Below are positions 20,377 through 32,423 of a stretch of DNA of 64,000 nt, piece by piece. This DNA comes from Corynespora cassiicola (Eukaryota > Ascomycota > Dothideomycetes > Pleosporales > Corynesporascaceae), in NCBI GenBank assembly GCA_022059125.1, contig JAEUWY010000005.1, positions 682,001 through 746,000 of the forward strand. The letters run 5' to 3'. Positions within the stretch are counted from its first letter, which is position 1; each line of letters starts with the position of its first letter. The position numbers and the translations under genes were made by a program. A model generated the notes under the pieces. It saw only the letters and a list, made by a program, of their open reading frames with translations. It ran no database searches and was not told where the DNA came from.

Positions 20377-21642
20377 ATGCTCGATATATTCAAAGAGGAT
20401 GCACGCGATACGAAATTTTACTTCACGCACAGCTTGCTGCCAGGCTACATCGACCCACAGAACGTCTCGACCAAGAAGAAGCCCTTTTCGACATTCAATG
20501 GGCAGCGCTTTTCGCATACGGTATGACGCGACAACAACGACAAGGACAGGCCTCATCTGATGCATGTGTTAGCTGGATCTGATAATTCCCGAAGAGATAT
20601 ACGAGCTCGTGCACGCGCAATTAGAGGCCGAGGACGGTGTCGCGAGAGGGCAATATGCGCGTGTTTACATGAAGCTGGGCGAGCTGCTGGATGGCGAATT
20701 CTTCACCGAGTACATCAAGAAGGGTATGGAGATTCAACTCGATGCGGGCCATGGACTAAGGCAAATGTGCACCAGGCAACATCATTATGCTTTCTGAAGG
20801 ACGGCCTCTTATCGATAACGTCTTCTCGCTTTGCGACGGCGTCCTGCGACTCGAGCTCGATAGACCGACCTACGAACGATGCGGCCTACAGGGAACACCC
20901 ATAGAGGATGGGGGAAGGAAACACCAAAAAGGAAGATGGGGTAAGTCGTGGTCCATATCTCGGCACCGAACAGAGACAACTAACCTCGTTAGTTGTTGAG
21001 TTCGATCTTCGTTCACCCAGCATGGTACACGGAAAGAAAGGCTTCTCCCGCCTTGAGTGGGCTTGCAAGAACGTACTGGACCAGAGCTTGACGTGGCTGT
21101 TCTACAACCTCAATCCATCGAGCAAGGAAGCGCTTGCCGAGGGCAAAGAACCGATATCGAAGCATCATCCATCCATTCAATCGATCACGCCGTCTACGAA
21201 TGCTCTCAAGCAGGTGCTCGTACCCAAGATTGATGTATCGGACCTACCAACGCTTCATTCATCCGAGGAGTCGCTTTCTCTCCTCGAATATCTCAATCTC
21301 TTGTCACTTGCCTCACCCCGCTTGAACGCCTCTGACGATATCAACCCCTACCTCTCGCGTTATGAGGTACCCGACTTTGGGAAAGGGTTAAGGAAGAAGA
21401 ACATGGTGCAAGTGAGATGGAAGGGCTTAATTCCGCCGCAGTTTATCAGGAATCTGTTCTTGACGATCAAACACGAGGGACTCAAGGTGGAGGAAAAGCA
21501 ACACGACGGCGGGGGAGGTACATCGAGCAAAAAGGAGGAGAGGTGGTTTGCAATGAGCGCTGGCGCTTTCGGAGGGGCGAAGAGCTGGACTGTGATGCAG
21601 TGGGCGGGGAGGGAGACTCTGACTTGGGAATGTGGGGCATGA
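20377..21642 (+). CDS. Ribonuclease P/MRP subunit Rpp40-like
   Basis: Four exons, 20377-20520, 20573-20723, 20776-20940 and 20993-21642, are joined by three 52-nt introns to give 369 residues. The start MLDIFKEDARDTKFYFTHSL, followed by LPGYIDPQNV, KKPFSTFNGQRFSH and a later LTWLFYNL, fits the Rpp40 family (PF08584), a protein subunit of nuclear RNase P, which trims tRNA 5' ends. The second intron covers the coding-looking stretch after YIKKG; splicing it restores GNIIMLSEGRPLI, which supports the model. The C-terminal GLIPPQFIRNLFLTI region is also typical. The upstream frame is open to 20344, but there is no earlier ATG in it. Confidence 0.85.
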
Positions 21643-24449
21643 GGAGGGAATGCTCTTCACTCGGAAGAGACGGAGGCTATCGCGAAGAATGAAGGACGAA
21701 CTGCCGAGCTCAACATGGAGGTTGGTGGCTTGCACATGCGCGTGACTGGCATTGAGGGTGCCTGGAGCCCGAGAGGGGGGAACGCTGCCACCTCGTTACA
21801 TTTCAGGTCCAGTCCAGCTTGCCACGCGACGAGGCGCTCTCGGTATTGTGCCACCCCAGGTCCCAGGTTTCGTTCTGCATCTGTATATCCCCGGACATCA
21901 AACGATCCAGACTCCCCCAACATTTCGCCAATCCATGTTTTAGTCCCACGAGGGACTTTGATACCTGCACGTGGCTGCAGCAACCAATATTGGATCCACT
22001 ATTACGTCCATCCACTTCGCAACACTTTCTCCTTGAGCTGTAGACGGGCTGTGGTAGAGTTCTGACATGACAGCCCGTGACAACAAGACGCCACCAGAGA
22101 CTGCAGGCCGCAGTCCGCAGGCCGCAGGCTGCGTCTTGAGGTTGAGAAACAACAAGTGGCAAAAATATCCAGCCCGCGGGTCATGGCATATTGGTTCGCC
22201 TGAGCGGTAAACTCCGTCAGTTGGACTCGGCCGATGGTCTCGCATAGGGCTGAGTATGCTGGCCATTATCAGGACCAAGAAGAGTGGGATATTGTGAGAA
22301 TTAAGGAGCCCCGCGGACTGTCTTGGCATGTCGACTCTGGGGTCTGAATGGACCTTGAGGGTGGACTAGGCTGAGGAATGCTTATTTGCCTCGCGCTACT
22401 ACGTCCTGACCCGCCACGACTTTGACGGAGATTTGGATTCCTTGACATTGCTTACTTTGCGCAGGCGACCTAGACTTGAGCTTGGGAGGCCTTCAAACCC
22501 CACAGGCACACCATGCGACCCCTCTCATTCAAGTTTCCATCGGAGGTATGATTGCGATTGACAACAACTAAAACAGTCGACTCCGCCGTGGAACGAGGCT
22601 CGGGACCTTTTGCCCATGCGCAAGCTTACGTGGAATCTGCAAGTGGCGTCGGCGCAGTCCACCTTAGCTTAGGATCCGGCGCGGATGCGGATACTTTCTC
22701 CCTGGCCCTCACTAAAGGCAGAGCCCCGGCCCATTAATCGTGTAGGCTTGAGCAACAGGCAAGCGCGACATCGTGTACAAGGTTCAAGGTACAAACGCTG
22801 GACACCGAACAAGGACAAAGATAGAAACTCACCGCCCTTAGTCCGCGATGACGAGAAGACGTAAACACGTACCTTTACACGAATAAAGTGGATCTACGTC
22901 GCAAAGCTAAAATCCTGAAAGCGAAAGAAGGACCGCAACTCGACTCATCGCAACAACCTACCGGTAGAAGGTAAAAGCAAGAGAATACGATGCTTGTTTT
23001 CCCACCCTCCTCCCCCATGGCATAGGCGCCCCGGAGCCCATGACCAGTATTTCTGAGGCGCGAATAGTTGCCCATGCTGATGAAAAAGTCGGCCATGTCA
23101 CAATGGCGGCCTTGCTCTCGCCCAAGGATCACCAACTAGCTGAGCAGCGCCTCCGGGGCTGGTTTGGCTTCTTGGTCATCTCGTGTCACGCTCGTCCCGC
23201 ACACCCACCACGACGCACGTCGCGTTCCAACAAAGACTGGCGGTAACGCTACACAGTTAGAGTATCCGGCTCAGCGGCCGTCGCTTTCGCTAGACCATGT
23301 TCGGGACGGGTCGTCCAGGCGAGTTTCCTACCCTCTAGTTCGCGCCCTTTTTGCAATCTAAATTTGCATGGCCGTGTACGACTTGGTTGAGCTTGAGTGC
23401 GGGAGGATTCCGCTTGCTTGCGAGGTGGGTGGGTGGTGGATTTCTTGAACGCACCGCACACCTTCCCTATTGTCCAAAAGCTCCATGGTTTCTTACCTTG
23501 TCCCCTTACGCCCTGCCTATTTAAATTATATTGTTATAGATGAGTTTGGTGTAACCGGGGCGTGCAGTAAGCCAAGCAGCACAAATTTGCCCAAAAGACG
23601 GCGCATGGGAAACGCGGGAGAAGCGCATACGTAAACGTCTTTGATGTGTGCACAGCTCTGCATATACGAGCCAAGCAAAGTCCAAATCCCGTCCCCCGTC
23701 CGCCAAACGTACGATTGACCGGGGGGAGAAGAGAGGGGAGGGGAGGGGGCAACGGCAGTGATGGGAAAATTAGGAGGGACGTCACACATGCAAAAGGCAC
23801 ACGCGCGACCCTAGACGGCGGTACCGAGCGTGAAGGAGCATTATCGAAATCCTGGGATGAGAAGTCGGGTGTCGGTGTCGGCCCTTGAGTCTGGCCGGAA
23901 CCTGCGTCGTAACATGGCGGATACGCCAGCCCTTCCCCCCCGACTGCCCGCCTGCCTGCCTATGTGGACGACCTTTTCACACGACATGTATACGCATGTA
24001 CATGCGCGGTACCTTTTTTTCTTTTTGACAGGGTCGCTTGAATGATTTGATTTTTGATTTGATTGCCCTTGGACAATCTCCGTCTGTCGGTCGACTTACT
24101 ACCTGGGTCCCCATTGCATGGCCGGGCTGGTACCTGCGCGGAGAAGGAGCAGCATGCCCATGGGGTCGGTCTCCTGACCGCATACATATGAAGAAGGAGT
24201 CAGTGGGCAGTGGGCAGGACAGGGCAAGAAAAAGAGGCCTAGTCTTGCCTGCTTCCGTCGCTTGTTCACGAGCAAGCGAGCGTGGACGCGAACGAGAGGC
24301 GCGGATGCGGGTGTGGGCGCGGACGGGGACGGGCGCGGGCGGGCGGGCGCGGCGCGTGCCTTGTGCCTCTTACCTTTTTTTTTTTTCCTTTTCTTCCCGC
24401 GAGCGCGATGTCGGCGCGAGGAACCGCGTGGCGAGGTCTTTGCTGCTGT

Positions 24450-24471
24450 TGGTGGTGGTGGTGGTGGTGGT
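24450..24471. repeat. (GGT)n microsatellite
   Basis: About seven GGT units in noncoding DNA. Confidence 0.9.
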
Positions 24472-24588
24472 AGATGTGAATGTGATGGTGGATGATGGGC
24501 GTTCTGGATGGGCAATGACGATAGCCATGGCATGGCGACAGAGTAAGAAAAAAAAAAGAACAAGAATGAGCCTTGGTTCACGCGACGA

Positions 24589-24640
24589 CACCACCACCAC
24601 CGCCGCCGCCGCCGCCGCAGCAGCAGCAGCAGCAGCAGCT
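24589..24640. repeat. Compound CAC/CGC/AGC trinucleotide repeat
   Basis: Consecutive runs of cac, cgc and agc units, 52 bases in all, without a gene around them. Confidence 0.9.
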
Positions 24641-25570
24641 CCTCGGGGTAAGAAAGCGCCCGTGGCTGCGGTCAAGTCCGCGTCTAGACTGCAAGGTAGG
24701 CGGCCATGGGGGCGCATGTGGGGGCTTGGCAAATCTGAGGGCGGGATCGTGGAGGCTCGACCTTGTTCGTTCGGGCCCCGGGCGTCGCGATAACGCGAGG
24801 GGGGAGGGAGGGGGGGTGACATGTGGGTCACAAGCAGAGGGAAAAAGTGTGGAGGGTGGTGCGCCGCCGCCGCCGGTGGGCTTGCGTTTGTGGGTGCGTG
24901 GGTGAGACCAGAAACACCCCTGGCCAGCGGAATCGTGTTGGCTGGACGGGGTGCTCGTATGCGCTCGGGATTCACTGTGGCGCAGGGTCTAGTTTTGACG
25001 ACCGTGCCTGATGGATCGTGATGGCTCGTATGAGCCTCTCTTTTTTTTTCCTTTCGTCCTCTGGCTGCCTAGAGCTTTGTATTACATCATTGCTTTTTTT
25101 TCTTTCCTCTCTTGCGCTGAGAACTACACTAACCTCTCTTTACTTTTTTTTCTCTTCTCTTTCTTTCCCCTTCAGTTTCTTCTTCCTGATTCCTTGTTGG
25201 TGGCGTGACTTCTACGAGGGAGACTACTGCTTCCAACCAAGTGTGGATTATGTGCAGCATGCAGTGGGTTATAGGAGAAGGCCCAGTCCAGCTGGCAACC
25301 CACCCGTCGTCCTCTCGTCGTTGTCGTCCGACAAGGCTTGCTTGCTTGCTTGCGTGCGGCGATAAGACGAAAGGGCGGAGCCGGTAGACGGCGGGGGGGA
25401 AGGGAAGGGCCCCCCTAATCTAATCAAGGGCCGGCCCCGTTTTCGAACATTGTGATACCTTGTGTACATGCGAGTGAGATGATTCCGCATAACGGTGATG
25501 GTGGTGGTGCGTTACGCCTCGGCCATTGTGAACGGCCGACCGAAGCTTTCCAGAACAAGGGCCCTCAGTA

Positions 25571-25573
<3 letters not shown>

Positions 25574-25614
<41 letters not shown>

Positions 25615-25625
25615 TGTGTGTGTGC
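25574..25625. repeat. Compound (GA)n-(GT)n microsatellite
   Basis: About nineteen perfect GA units directly followed by about six GT units. Confidence 0.93.
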
Positions 25626-25910
25626 GTACGTGCGTGTATGATCCGATGGGAGCGGAGGGGAGCTTCGTTACACAGATCCCCATTCCGCCTTGGCTGGCAC
25701 ACACGCAGCCAAAGGCTGATGCTGATGCCTTGGCGAGCATTCGACTGGGGACGTTGGCGAAGGCCTTGCGACGAACGAAACGGACCGCTGGGTCATGGGC
25801 CGTGGCTCGCCCCATGCCGGCACTGGCATACAGTGTGGTCAAGGTTCCTGGATAGCAGCCCCGCCCTGGTCGGTATGCGATTACAAGACGCGTGCATATG
25901 CATCCTCACT

Positions 25911-25924
25911 GCGCGCGCGCGCGC
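25911..25924. repeat. (GC)7 alternating tract
   Basis: Seven GC dinucleotides, a sequence able to adopt Z-form DNA in principle. Confidence 0.85.
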
Positions 25925-26083
25925 TCTGCCAATGGAAGGTGGGAGACAATGTATTGATTACTGCATAGAGAGAGGGCTCCAACGTTAAACTGCATACATA
26001 CATACACACATACGTGTATACTTCGTGTTCCTAGACGCCAGACAAGACAGAGAGAGAAATAAAAATGGGGTCAGGGAGGGAGG

Positions 26084-26084
<1 letters not shown>

Positions 26085-26107
<23 letters not shown>
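26085..26107. repeat. (GA)n microsatellite
   Basis: About eleven GA units after a gggagggagg stretch, 37 bases beyond the stop codon of the Thr-rich secreted protein, so probably in its 3' untranslated region. Confidence 0.9.
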
Positions 26108-26115
<8 letters not shown>

Positions 26116-26143
26116 CAAGGTATTTCCTGCACAAATAAAGCGG

Positions 26144-27410
26144 TTAGATCCTTGCTGCAGGTCCAATGTGTCCTCCAAGGCTCTTGCATGCCGTAAGAGA
26201 CGCGCTAGGGGTGATGGTGGTCGTCTTGGTAAACGTAGCCCGGATCGTGATGGTGCTGGTGGTCGATGTGTATGCGAACGTGACCTTTGTCTTGGTCGGG
26301 GTCGGGAGAGTGACGGTCGACGTGAAGATGCCCGAGTAGACGGTCGAGGGCGGCATCGTCGTCGTGGTCGTCGTGGTCGTCATGGCCCCCTCGGTCGTCG
26401 TGATGGCGGGAGCAGTCTGTGTGACGGTCGCGTTGACAGGCGTCTCCGCCGTCACCGTGACGGTCGGGGCATCCGGAGCCCGCTTCTCCACCGGCTCCGC
26501 AGCTTCCTGGGCCTTTTGGTCGCGTCGGAGTTTCGCTGCTTCAATCCGACGGCGTGCATATTCGATATCAACAGCGCGGTCCGCCTTGCGCATGAACCTG
26601 TGAAGCATTGGCGACCCGGTCGGGCTGACCAGAGCTGCGGGATGGATGAGGGTTGGAGAGTAGGTGCATGGCTTGTCCGACTTGCTCGTCGGCACAGTGC
26701 ACGTAGCAGTGACCGTCTTGGTCGTGATGCTGAGCTGGTTGGTGAACGTAAGCTTGGTCCTAGTGAAGGTCTTGGTCGACGTGGTTGTCACCGCGCTCGG
26801 GGTGATGGTCTTTGTCGTCTTCGCGGTTGCCGAGGGAATGGTAACAGTGGTGGTTGGCCCCACCGTCGATGTGGATACTTCAGTCGACGTAGACGTCAAT
26901 GTGGTGACAGGAGTCGTTGTGACGTAGTAAGTCACTGTTGGGGTGACCGTGGCGGTGGCTTGCAGCCCCACATCCAAGGTGATGTCTGGGTTTTCACATG
27001 AGCCAGGAGTACTGCATTACCTGCATGGATGGCTTACCTCTTTGCCAAGCAAATGGGTTTCCATCATCGTTATTGCCCAAGACTAGAATCATATACTCGC
27101 CTGAGACCATCTGATTCTTCAAGATGGGGCAAGTTGACAGCTTTGGGTCGCCATCTGGTGTCGTTCCGATCTGAGTGCAGAGGAATTCGTCACCGCTTGG
27201 CTCAACAAGCAAGACATCGGCAACATCCTCATTGCATCCCTGAAATTTAGAGACGCAAGTGAAGGGCTCGTTGGATTGCGAGTTGATAAAGTAGTGTCCT
27301 TCGTCCACAAAGTCAACGCCAAATGACAGGCAGACTGAATTGGGATCGGAGACAACAGAGGACAGCAAGGTAGCAAGAGCTGACAGTGAAAGCAAACGAC
27401 GAGAAACCAT
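26144..27410 (-). CDS. Secreted Thr/Val-rich protein with conserved N-terminal domain
   Basis: Two exons on the minus strand, 27410-27038 and 26985-26144, joined across a 52-nt intron, give 404 residues. The N-terminus MVSRRLLSLSALATLLSSVVS is a signal peptide. Residues about 25-135 form a domain I have seen in many fungal secreted proteins: LSFGVDFVDEGHYFIN, CVSKFQGCNEDVADVLLV, LSTCPILKNQMVSGEYMIL, ending NPFAWQRDITLDV. The rest is dominated by TVTxT-type repeats likely to be heavily O-glycosylated, interrupted by a basic helical stretch (ARRRIEAAKLRRDQKAQEAA) and a possible Kex2 site (EKR) before PDAPTVTV. No C-terminal GPI tail is seen. Function unknown; cell wall or extracellular location is inferred. 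Confidence 0.8.
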
Positions 27411-29673
27411 CTTGAACTCGAGTCAAAAATGATCAGTCAAAAGCGAGTATCGAGTTGAGGGGGATGACGTGGGCTCTCGGAGAGCGATCCACACGTCTTT
27501 TGTACTGCATTGTGACTGCGGAGCTGACCCAGCTCCTCCATGATCATGGCGTGTCAACACGGTGCCTTGAGCCGACGTGGGCGAAGCCAGGACTTCGTCA
27601 GGCGGGCTTGGGCAACAATGCAAATAGAGCCATCGCCAACTGTTCCTGCTCTGGGGCGGCCACCACAGAGCCTAGCTGCCGAAGGATGAGGCATTGCGGC
27701 CGGTCGATGCTAAGGTCGTCGTGAGATCCACCACGCTCTAACCCGCGCCACCTGAAAGCCAGCAGAGAAATGTCGCGAAGCAAGACACGACGAGGTAGAG
27801 GAGTTCTGCGCTAACGAGAGCATGCACGCGATATCGAGGTGGACTCGTCTGTGGAGCGAATCATGCGTAATCTGGCACGTGCACACCATGTTCATCGCGT
27901 CCGGGGCCCAATTTTAGGCGTCGTCCGTCTCTTTACCAGTCAACCGCACCCGCATCGTTTCGCAGCCCATCTGACTCGGCGACTACCTTCGCCCTGATAC
28001 GCGCTTGCTCGCTAGGCTAATTGCATGACCTGGGCGCCGCATCACTGCTGCACCCTCCGATCAGCCCCCGATGACGCTGACAGTACATGGCCAGCTACCC
28101 ATGTTCAACCATGCGCATCTGCCGATTCGGCCGCCCTCCTCGTAATCGATGCTGGGATTCCGAGAACCTGTCTTGGTGTCTCTCAGTGACCGCCGCATCG
28201 GCTCAAGTCCGTACGGGATGTGCTAGCCTGCCTCCTGAGTGGTCCTCATCAGGTGGGTCGGCCAGCCGTCGGCCACTTCATCGACTCTTAGTCCAAGCTA
28301 CTATTTGCTCAGCACGGGCAACGATACAACATGCTGCGCATCGTCTGACAGAAGCTCGCGAAGCATAGCAGGCAACCCGAGCTTGTTGGATCCCAGCACT
28401 GACCCTGGCTATTGTGGGCTCGTATCTGTACGGATCTACTTGAAACCCATTCTAGGTAGCAGAGACTTTTCCAGAATGCAGAGTAAGCTGCCGGTATGAA
28501 GTACCTTTGCCGCCGTGAGGGAGCTGTCAGCCCTACTGTTTCTGCCGGCTGTCTTATGCTCGTCTTTACAAGCCAGTGCCTGTCAAACGCTTAGGAGCCG
28601 CAAGAACTGCACAGCTTCTCACCGTACCTGCACGTAATGTTCCTCCGCAGAAGGCGCCCTGTGTGTCTGTCCTTGAAGATCATTTCCCCAATTCGACCTC
28701 CCCTCAAGAGTAGGCCGTGCTCCGTATACGCGCCGCCTGGCCTTGGCTCCGTGTACGCCGGTTTCCATCAGCCCCTTTAACATGTCTTTTTCTGAAATCC
28801 AGGCCGCTGCTACTGTAACATGGGGTTATCGTCCTCGCACACGGCGCGATCCCGCCGACCCGCATGCCAACCATCACGATGCAGTTTGCAAGTGCAGAGT
28901 GGCTTCGGTTGGCATATCAATACATCGTGCATACTACAAAACGGAATTTCTGACAAGAAACTGCAAGAGACCCACTACCCAGGGCTAAGGTTCAAGCTAC
29001 TCTCGCTTCTATTTCCCATACGAAGTTATCTCTGAATGTGGTTGTTGAGCAGGGGCCATACTCCAGGTACCCATCTGACCGCCACAATCCTGTCAGGTCA
29101 GCCGTCGTTCGAGACCAATCGCCTCACCCTGTTCTAGTTACAACTACCGATTATTGTAGCTATACCCTAGTAAATTAGCTTGGACAGGCCCTCTTCGCCA
29201 CGTTGTTCTCGAAATAGCCATTGTACCATTGGACTGGAACGCTACCGATGTCACGAACAGCATTGCGCCCTTTCTGACCGGAAAGACGGTCACCGGACCG
29301 TCTTGGGGATTGAAGGGAACCTCAAGGATGCGAATCAATGCCAAGTCCTCGGTCTCGCGTTAGGAGTTAAGCCACGCATTACTATACTCCTGGTGTGGGA
29401 CGGTTCACCCAGCTCATGGGGCGTCTCCGTCAGGTGTGGTGCCTGAACACACCATCCCAATGCAGGACAGTGCATCCCACAGCCTTTAATCAATCATTCC
29501 TTCCGTGTGGAGGCCAGAGTATTGCATATATATTCGCCTCCCTTTGCAACTTTAGATATATTACCTCCAGGCACCTTCTCCGGTCCATTGGCCTGATCAT
29601 ATTCCTTCATTTATATATACGGATACTCGTTATCTTTGATACTAGCCGGAAATTTTGTCCATCCTTATAAGCC
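27411..29673. other. Divergent intergenic region, 2.3 kb
   Basis: Between the minus-strand secreted protein gene and the plus-strand laccase gene. Open frames (for example 28087-28368 and 29180-29446) lack domains. The last 100 bases before the laccase contain TATATA-type AT-rich stretches (around 29526-29533 and 29612-29620) suitable for a core promoter. Confidence 0.5.
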
Positions 29674-31975
29674 ATGTTGCTCTACAAGGTAGCCGGTTGG
29701 CTGTCTCTTGGGACTCTTGCCATCGCGGGTACAATTCCAAGAGAACTTGAGCCTTTGCCGCCTTCTCGTGTAATTGCCGAACGTCAAGTTTCCACTAGTA
29801 CCTCTGTTCCAGACGGACAATGTACAAATAGCCCTCGTACGAGGGGTTGCTGGAGCGATGGTTTCAGCATCTCCACTGATTTTGATGCCAAGGCACCGCC
29901 TGCTGGCAAGACAGTTCGCGTATGTTTTGGACAACACGTAAAAATCTACATACTGACACTTTCAGTACAACTTGGAAATCACAAATACCACCGTGAATCC
30001 TGATGGGTTCAAGTCAAGAATCGGAATGGTACGGATTTTAAGCAAGTCCTGTGCATCACTTTCTAACGTCTGTGAAGCTCATCAATGGTGAATATCCCGG
30101 TCCGGTGCTGAGAGCCTCTTGGGGAGATACAATGATTATCAATGGTAATGCGATCCAATGCTACTCGAATGAACGTTATTAACACTACGCAGTCAAGAAT
30201 TCACTTCAAGACAACGGAACTGGAATCCACTGGCATGGACTGAGGTCAGTGCTTTCAGCCACTTTCCGATGATCATTAGGCTGATGACTCAACAGACAAC
30301 TGAACTCTTGTCAGCACGACGGAGTTGGTGGAATTACAGGTTGATACCTCCCCGTAATTTCCTGCCGGGCATTGACTAAACGGTTACAGAGTGTCCCATT
30401 GCTCCTGGGAAGACACGTCAATATGTCTTCAAATGCACTCAATTTGGCACTACGTGGTACCACTCCCATTGGAGCGCACAGTATGGAGAAGGTGTTGTTG
30501 GTTCCATCATCATTGTAAGTTTGCACACCCGTGACCTCGATTAGAAGTCAATTTTCTGATTACAACACAGGATGGGCCAGCTACTGCAAATTATGATGAA
30601 GATCTTGGGGTTTTGCCGCTCACAGACTGGTACTACACGCCCGCATTTGAAGTCAACGAACAGGCACAGCACTCCCAAGTGGGACCTCCTGCACCAAACA
30701 ATCTTTTGGTCAACGGTACCCATGTTAACAAGAATGGTGGAGGCAAGTACTTCAAGATGACTGTTACAAAGGTACGGAAGCTCCAAACTCTTCCATTTCC
30801 ACAGAATATCCTAACACACGATAGGGCAAGAAATACAGAATCAGACTCATCAATACCGCCGTTGATAGCACTTTTTCCGTCAGCATGGACGGTCACCCAT
30901 TCACAGTCATCACTTCTGATTTTGTAAGTGATCCCTAGGGTTTTTGGACCAGTTCACATGACGCTGACGATACTATCAGGTCCCGATCAATTCTTGGGTC
31001 ACAGATCAACTTACCCTAGCAATCGGTAAGTAAGCTCCATAGATGCCAAGAATATCGGTCTATTCAATGTTTTTCCTGACACCCAGCAGGTCAGCGATAC
31101 GATGTCATCATCAATGCAAACCAGACCGTAGGCAACTATTGGTTCCGAGTATCGCCGGGCACAGATTGCGGTGGAAACGAGATCACTGAGGCGAACATCC
31201 CACTCGGAGCTATCTTGCACTACGATGGTGCGCCTGATGGAAACCCAACATCGACTGGTGTACAGATGCGTACATCATGCAACGATGAGACGAACCTCAC
31301 TCCTTTTGTCCCCAACGCAGTCCCTACGAACATCATCGACCAGGCCGGAGAGATGGAAGTCAACCATTTCCAAGACGCAAACAACAACTTCCTTTTCCGC
31401 TGGCTCATCGACGGCTCGGACCACATCGTCGACTGGAATCAACCTAGTTTGAAGACTGCGCTTGAGGGTGGTACCAACTTCGGCAACCACTCCAATGTGT
31501 ACGAGATGAACTCCGACGGCTGGTATTTGTGGTGGATTCAGACAACCTCTTTTATCGCTTTGCCTCATCCAATCCACCTTCACGGCCATGACTTCTATCT
31601 AATTGGAAAGGGAGTAAGTTACCCTGACCCGTATTCTGCAACAGAGCGATACTGACCCCCGTCTAGTCCGGAACCTGGGATGGAACCGCCAACGGCCTCA
31701 ACTTTGTGAACCCCACTCGCCGTGACACGGCAACCCTGCCTGCTGGTGGTTACATGCTTCTGGCATTCCCAGCGGATAACCCTGGTCTATGGGTCATGCA
31801 TTGTCATATTGCCTGGCACGCATCGCAGGGCTTGAGCGTGCAGTTCTTGGAAAGGAAGAATGAGATCCAGGGTAAGATTGGATCGACAGATGACTTTTTC
31901 AAGGGATGCGATGAATGGGATGACTACTGGTTCCCGGGTAACCACCCGTACAACCAGACTGACTCTGGTCTTTAG
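29674..31975 (+). CDS. Laccase (ascomycete multicopper oxidase)
   Basis: Eleven exons: 29674-29919, 29966-30028, 30078-30144, 30193-30244, 30296-30339, 30390-30514, 30571-30771, 30825-30923, 30980-31025, 31090-31613 and 31667-31975. All introns are GT...AG and 46-64 nt; the product has 591 residues. A signal peptide is followed by a short pro-region. All four copper-binding motifs are intact: [21 protein letters not shown] and [12 protein letters not shown]; the residue ten after the T1 Cys is Leu. The C-terminus ends DSGL, the plug sequence typical of ascomycete laccases that are processed there. It should oxidise phenols with reduction of oxygen to water, outside the cell. It converges with the P450 gene 450 bases downstream. 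Confidence 0.97.
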
Positions 31976-32423
31976 ATGGATTTCATATAACCATCAGGCG
32001 TTTTGGTGTGGAGACAGGGTGGAGTTTGATACAAACGGGAAGCTTCATTCTAATCTTGGATTTCTATACTTTACCTCATTACTTTTTTTCCTTCGAACAA
32101 ATAATATTCATTCCATTAAATCTTATTGAAACATTCAAGTGAACTCGTCCTGATGTTGCCGGCTAACGTTGCTGTTAAAATGCTACCTTGAAGAGCATCT
32201 CGAAGTCAACTATCACATGACAATAGGCATTTTTTACTAGAAATTCAATTTTATAACATCAGAAAGCCTAAATGATTTGCTTTTTCAAATCCTACAGATT
32301 GCAAAGGGTCTAGCTAACCGAGTTTGATACATGGACTCCGAAAAAAAAAATTCAAACTTAGTGTGATGGAGGAATCGAATTTGCAGTATCTTCCAACTCA
32401 TTCATGACCTCCTCTCCGAAATT
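31976..32423. other. Convergent 3' intergenic
   Basis: About 450 AT-rich bases between the laccase and the P450 stop codons. No gene or repeat seen. Confidence 0.6.

Larger units (their letters stand above)
21643..26143. other. 4.5 kb gene-poor region rich in microsatellites
   Basis: No frame in this interval shows a domain or a fungal gene structure I can support. The longest frames, 24038-24793 (+) and 24370-24975 (-), translate GGT, CAC, GCC and CAG trinucleotide runs. Repeats present: a TGCC-type run (23949-23960), GGT (24450-24471), CAC/GCC/AGC (24589-24640), GCTT (25336-25353), GA then GT (25574-25625), GC (25911-25924) and GA (26085-26107). The interval contains the convergent 3' ends of the Rpp40 gene and the Thr-rich secreted protein gene. 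A noncoding RNA cannot be excluded. Confidence 0.6.

Noticed and set aside
24038..24793. 251-codon plus-strand frame and a 201-codon minus-strand frame (24370-24975)
   Set aside because: Both are made largely of trinucleotide repeats and have no domain.
28087..28499. Two overlapping plus-strand frames upstream of the laccase
   Set aside because: No domain and no gene structure.
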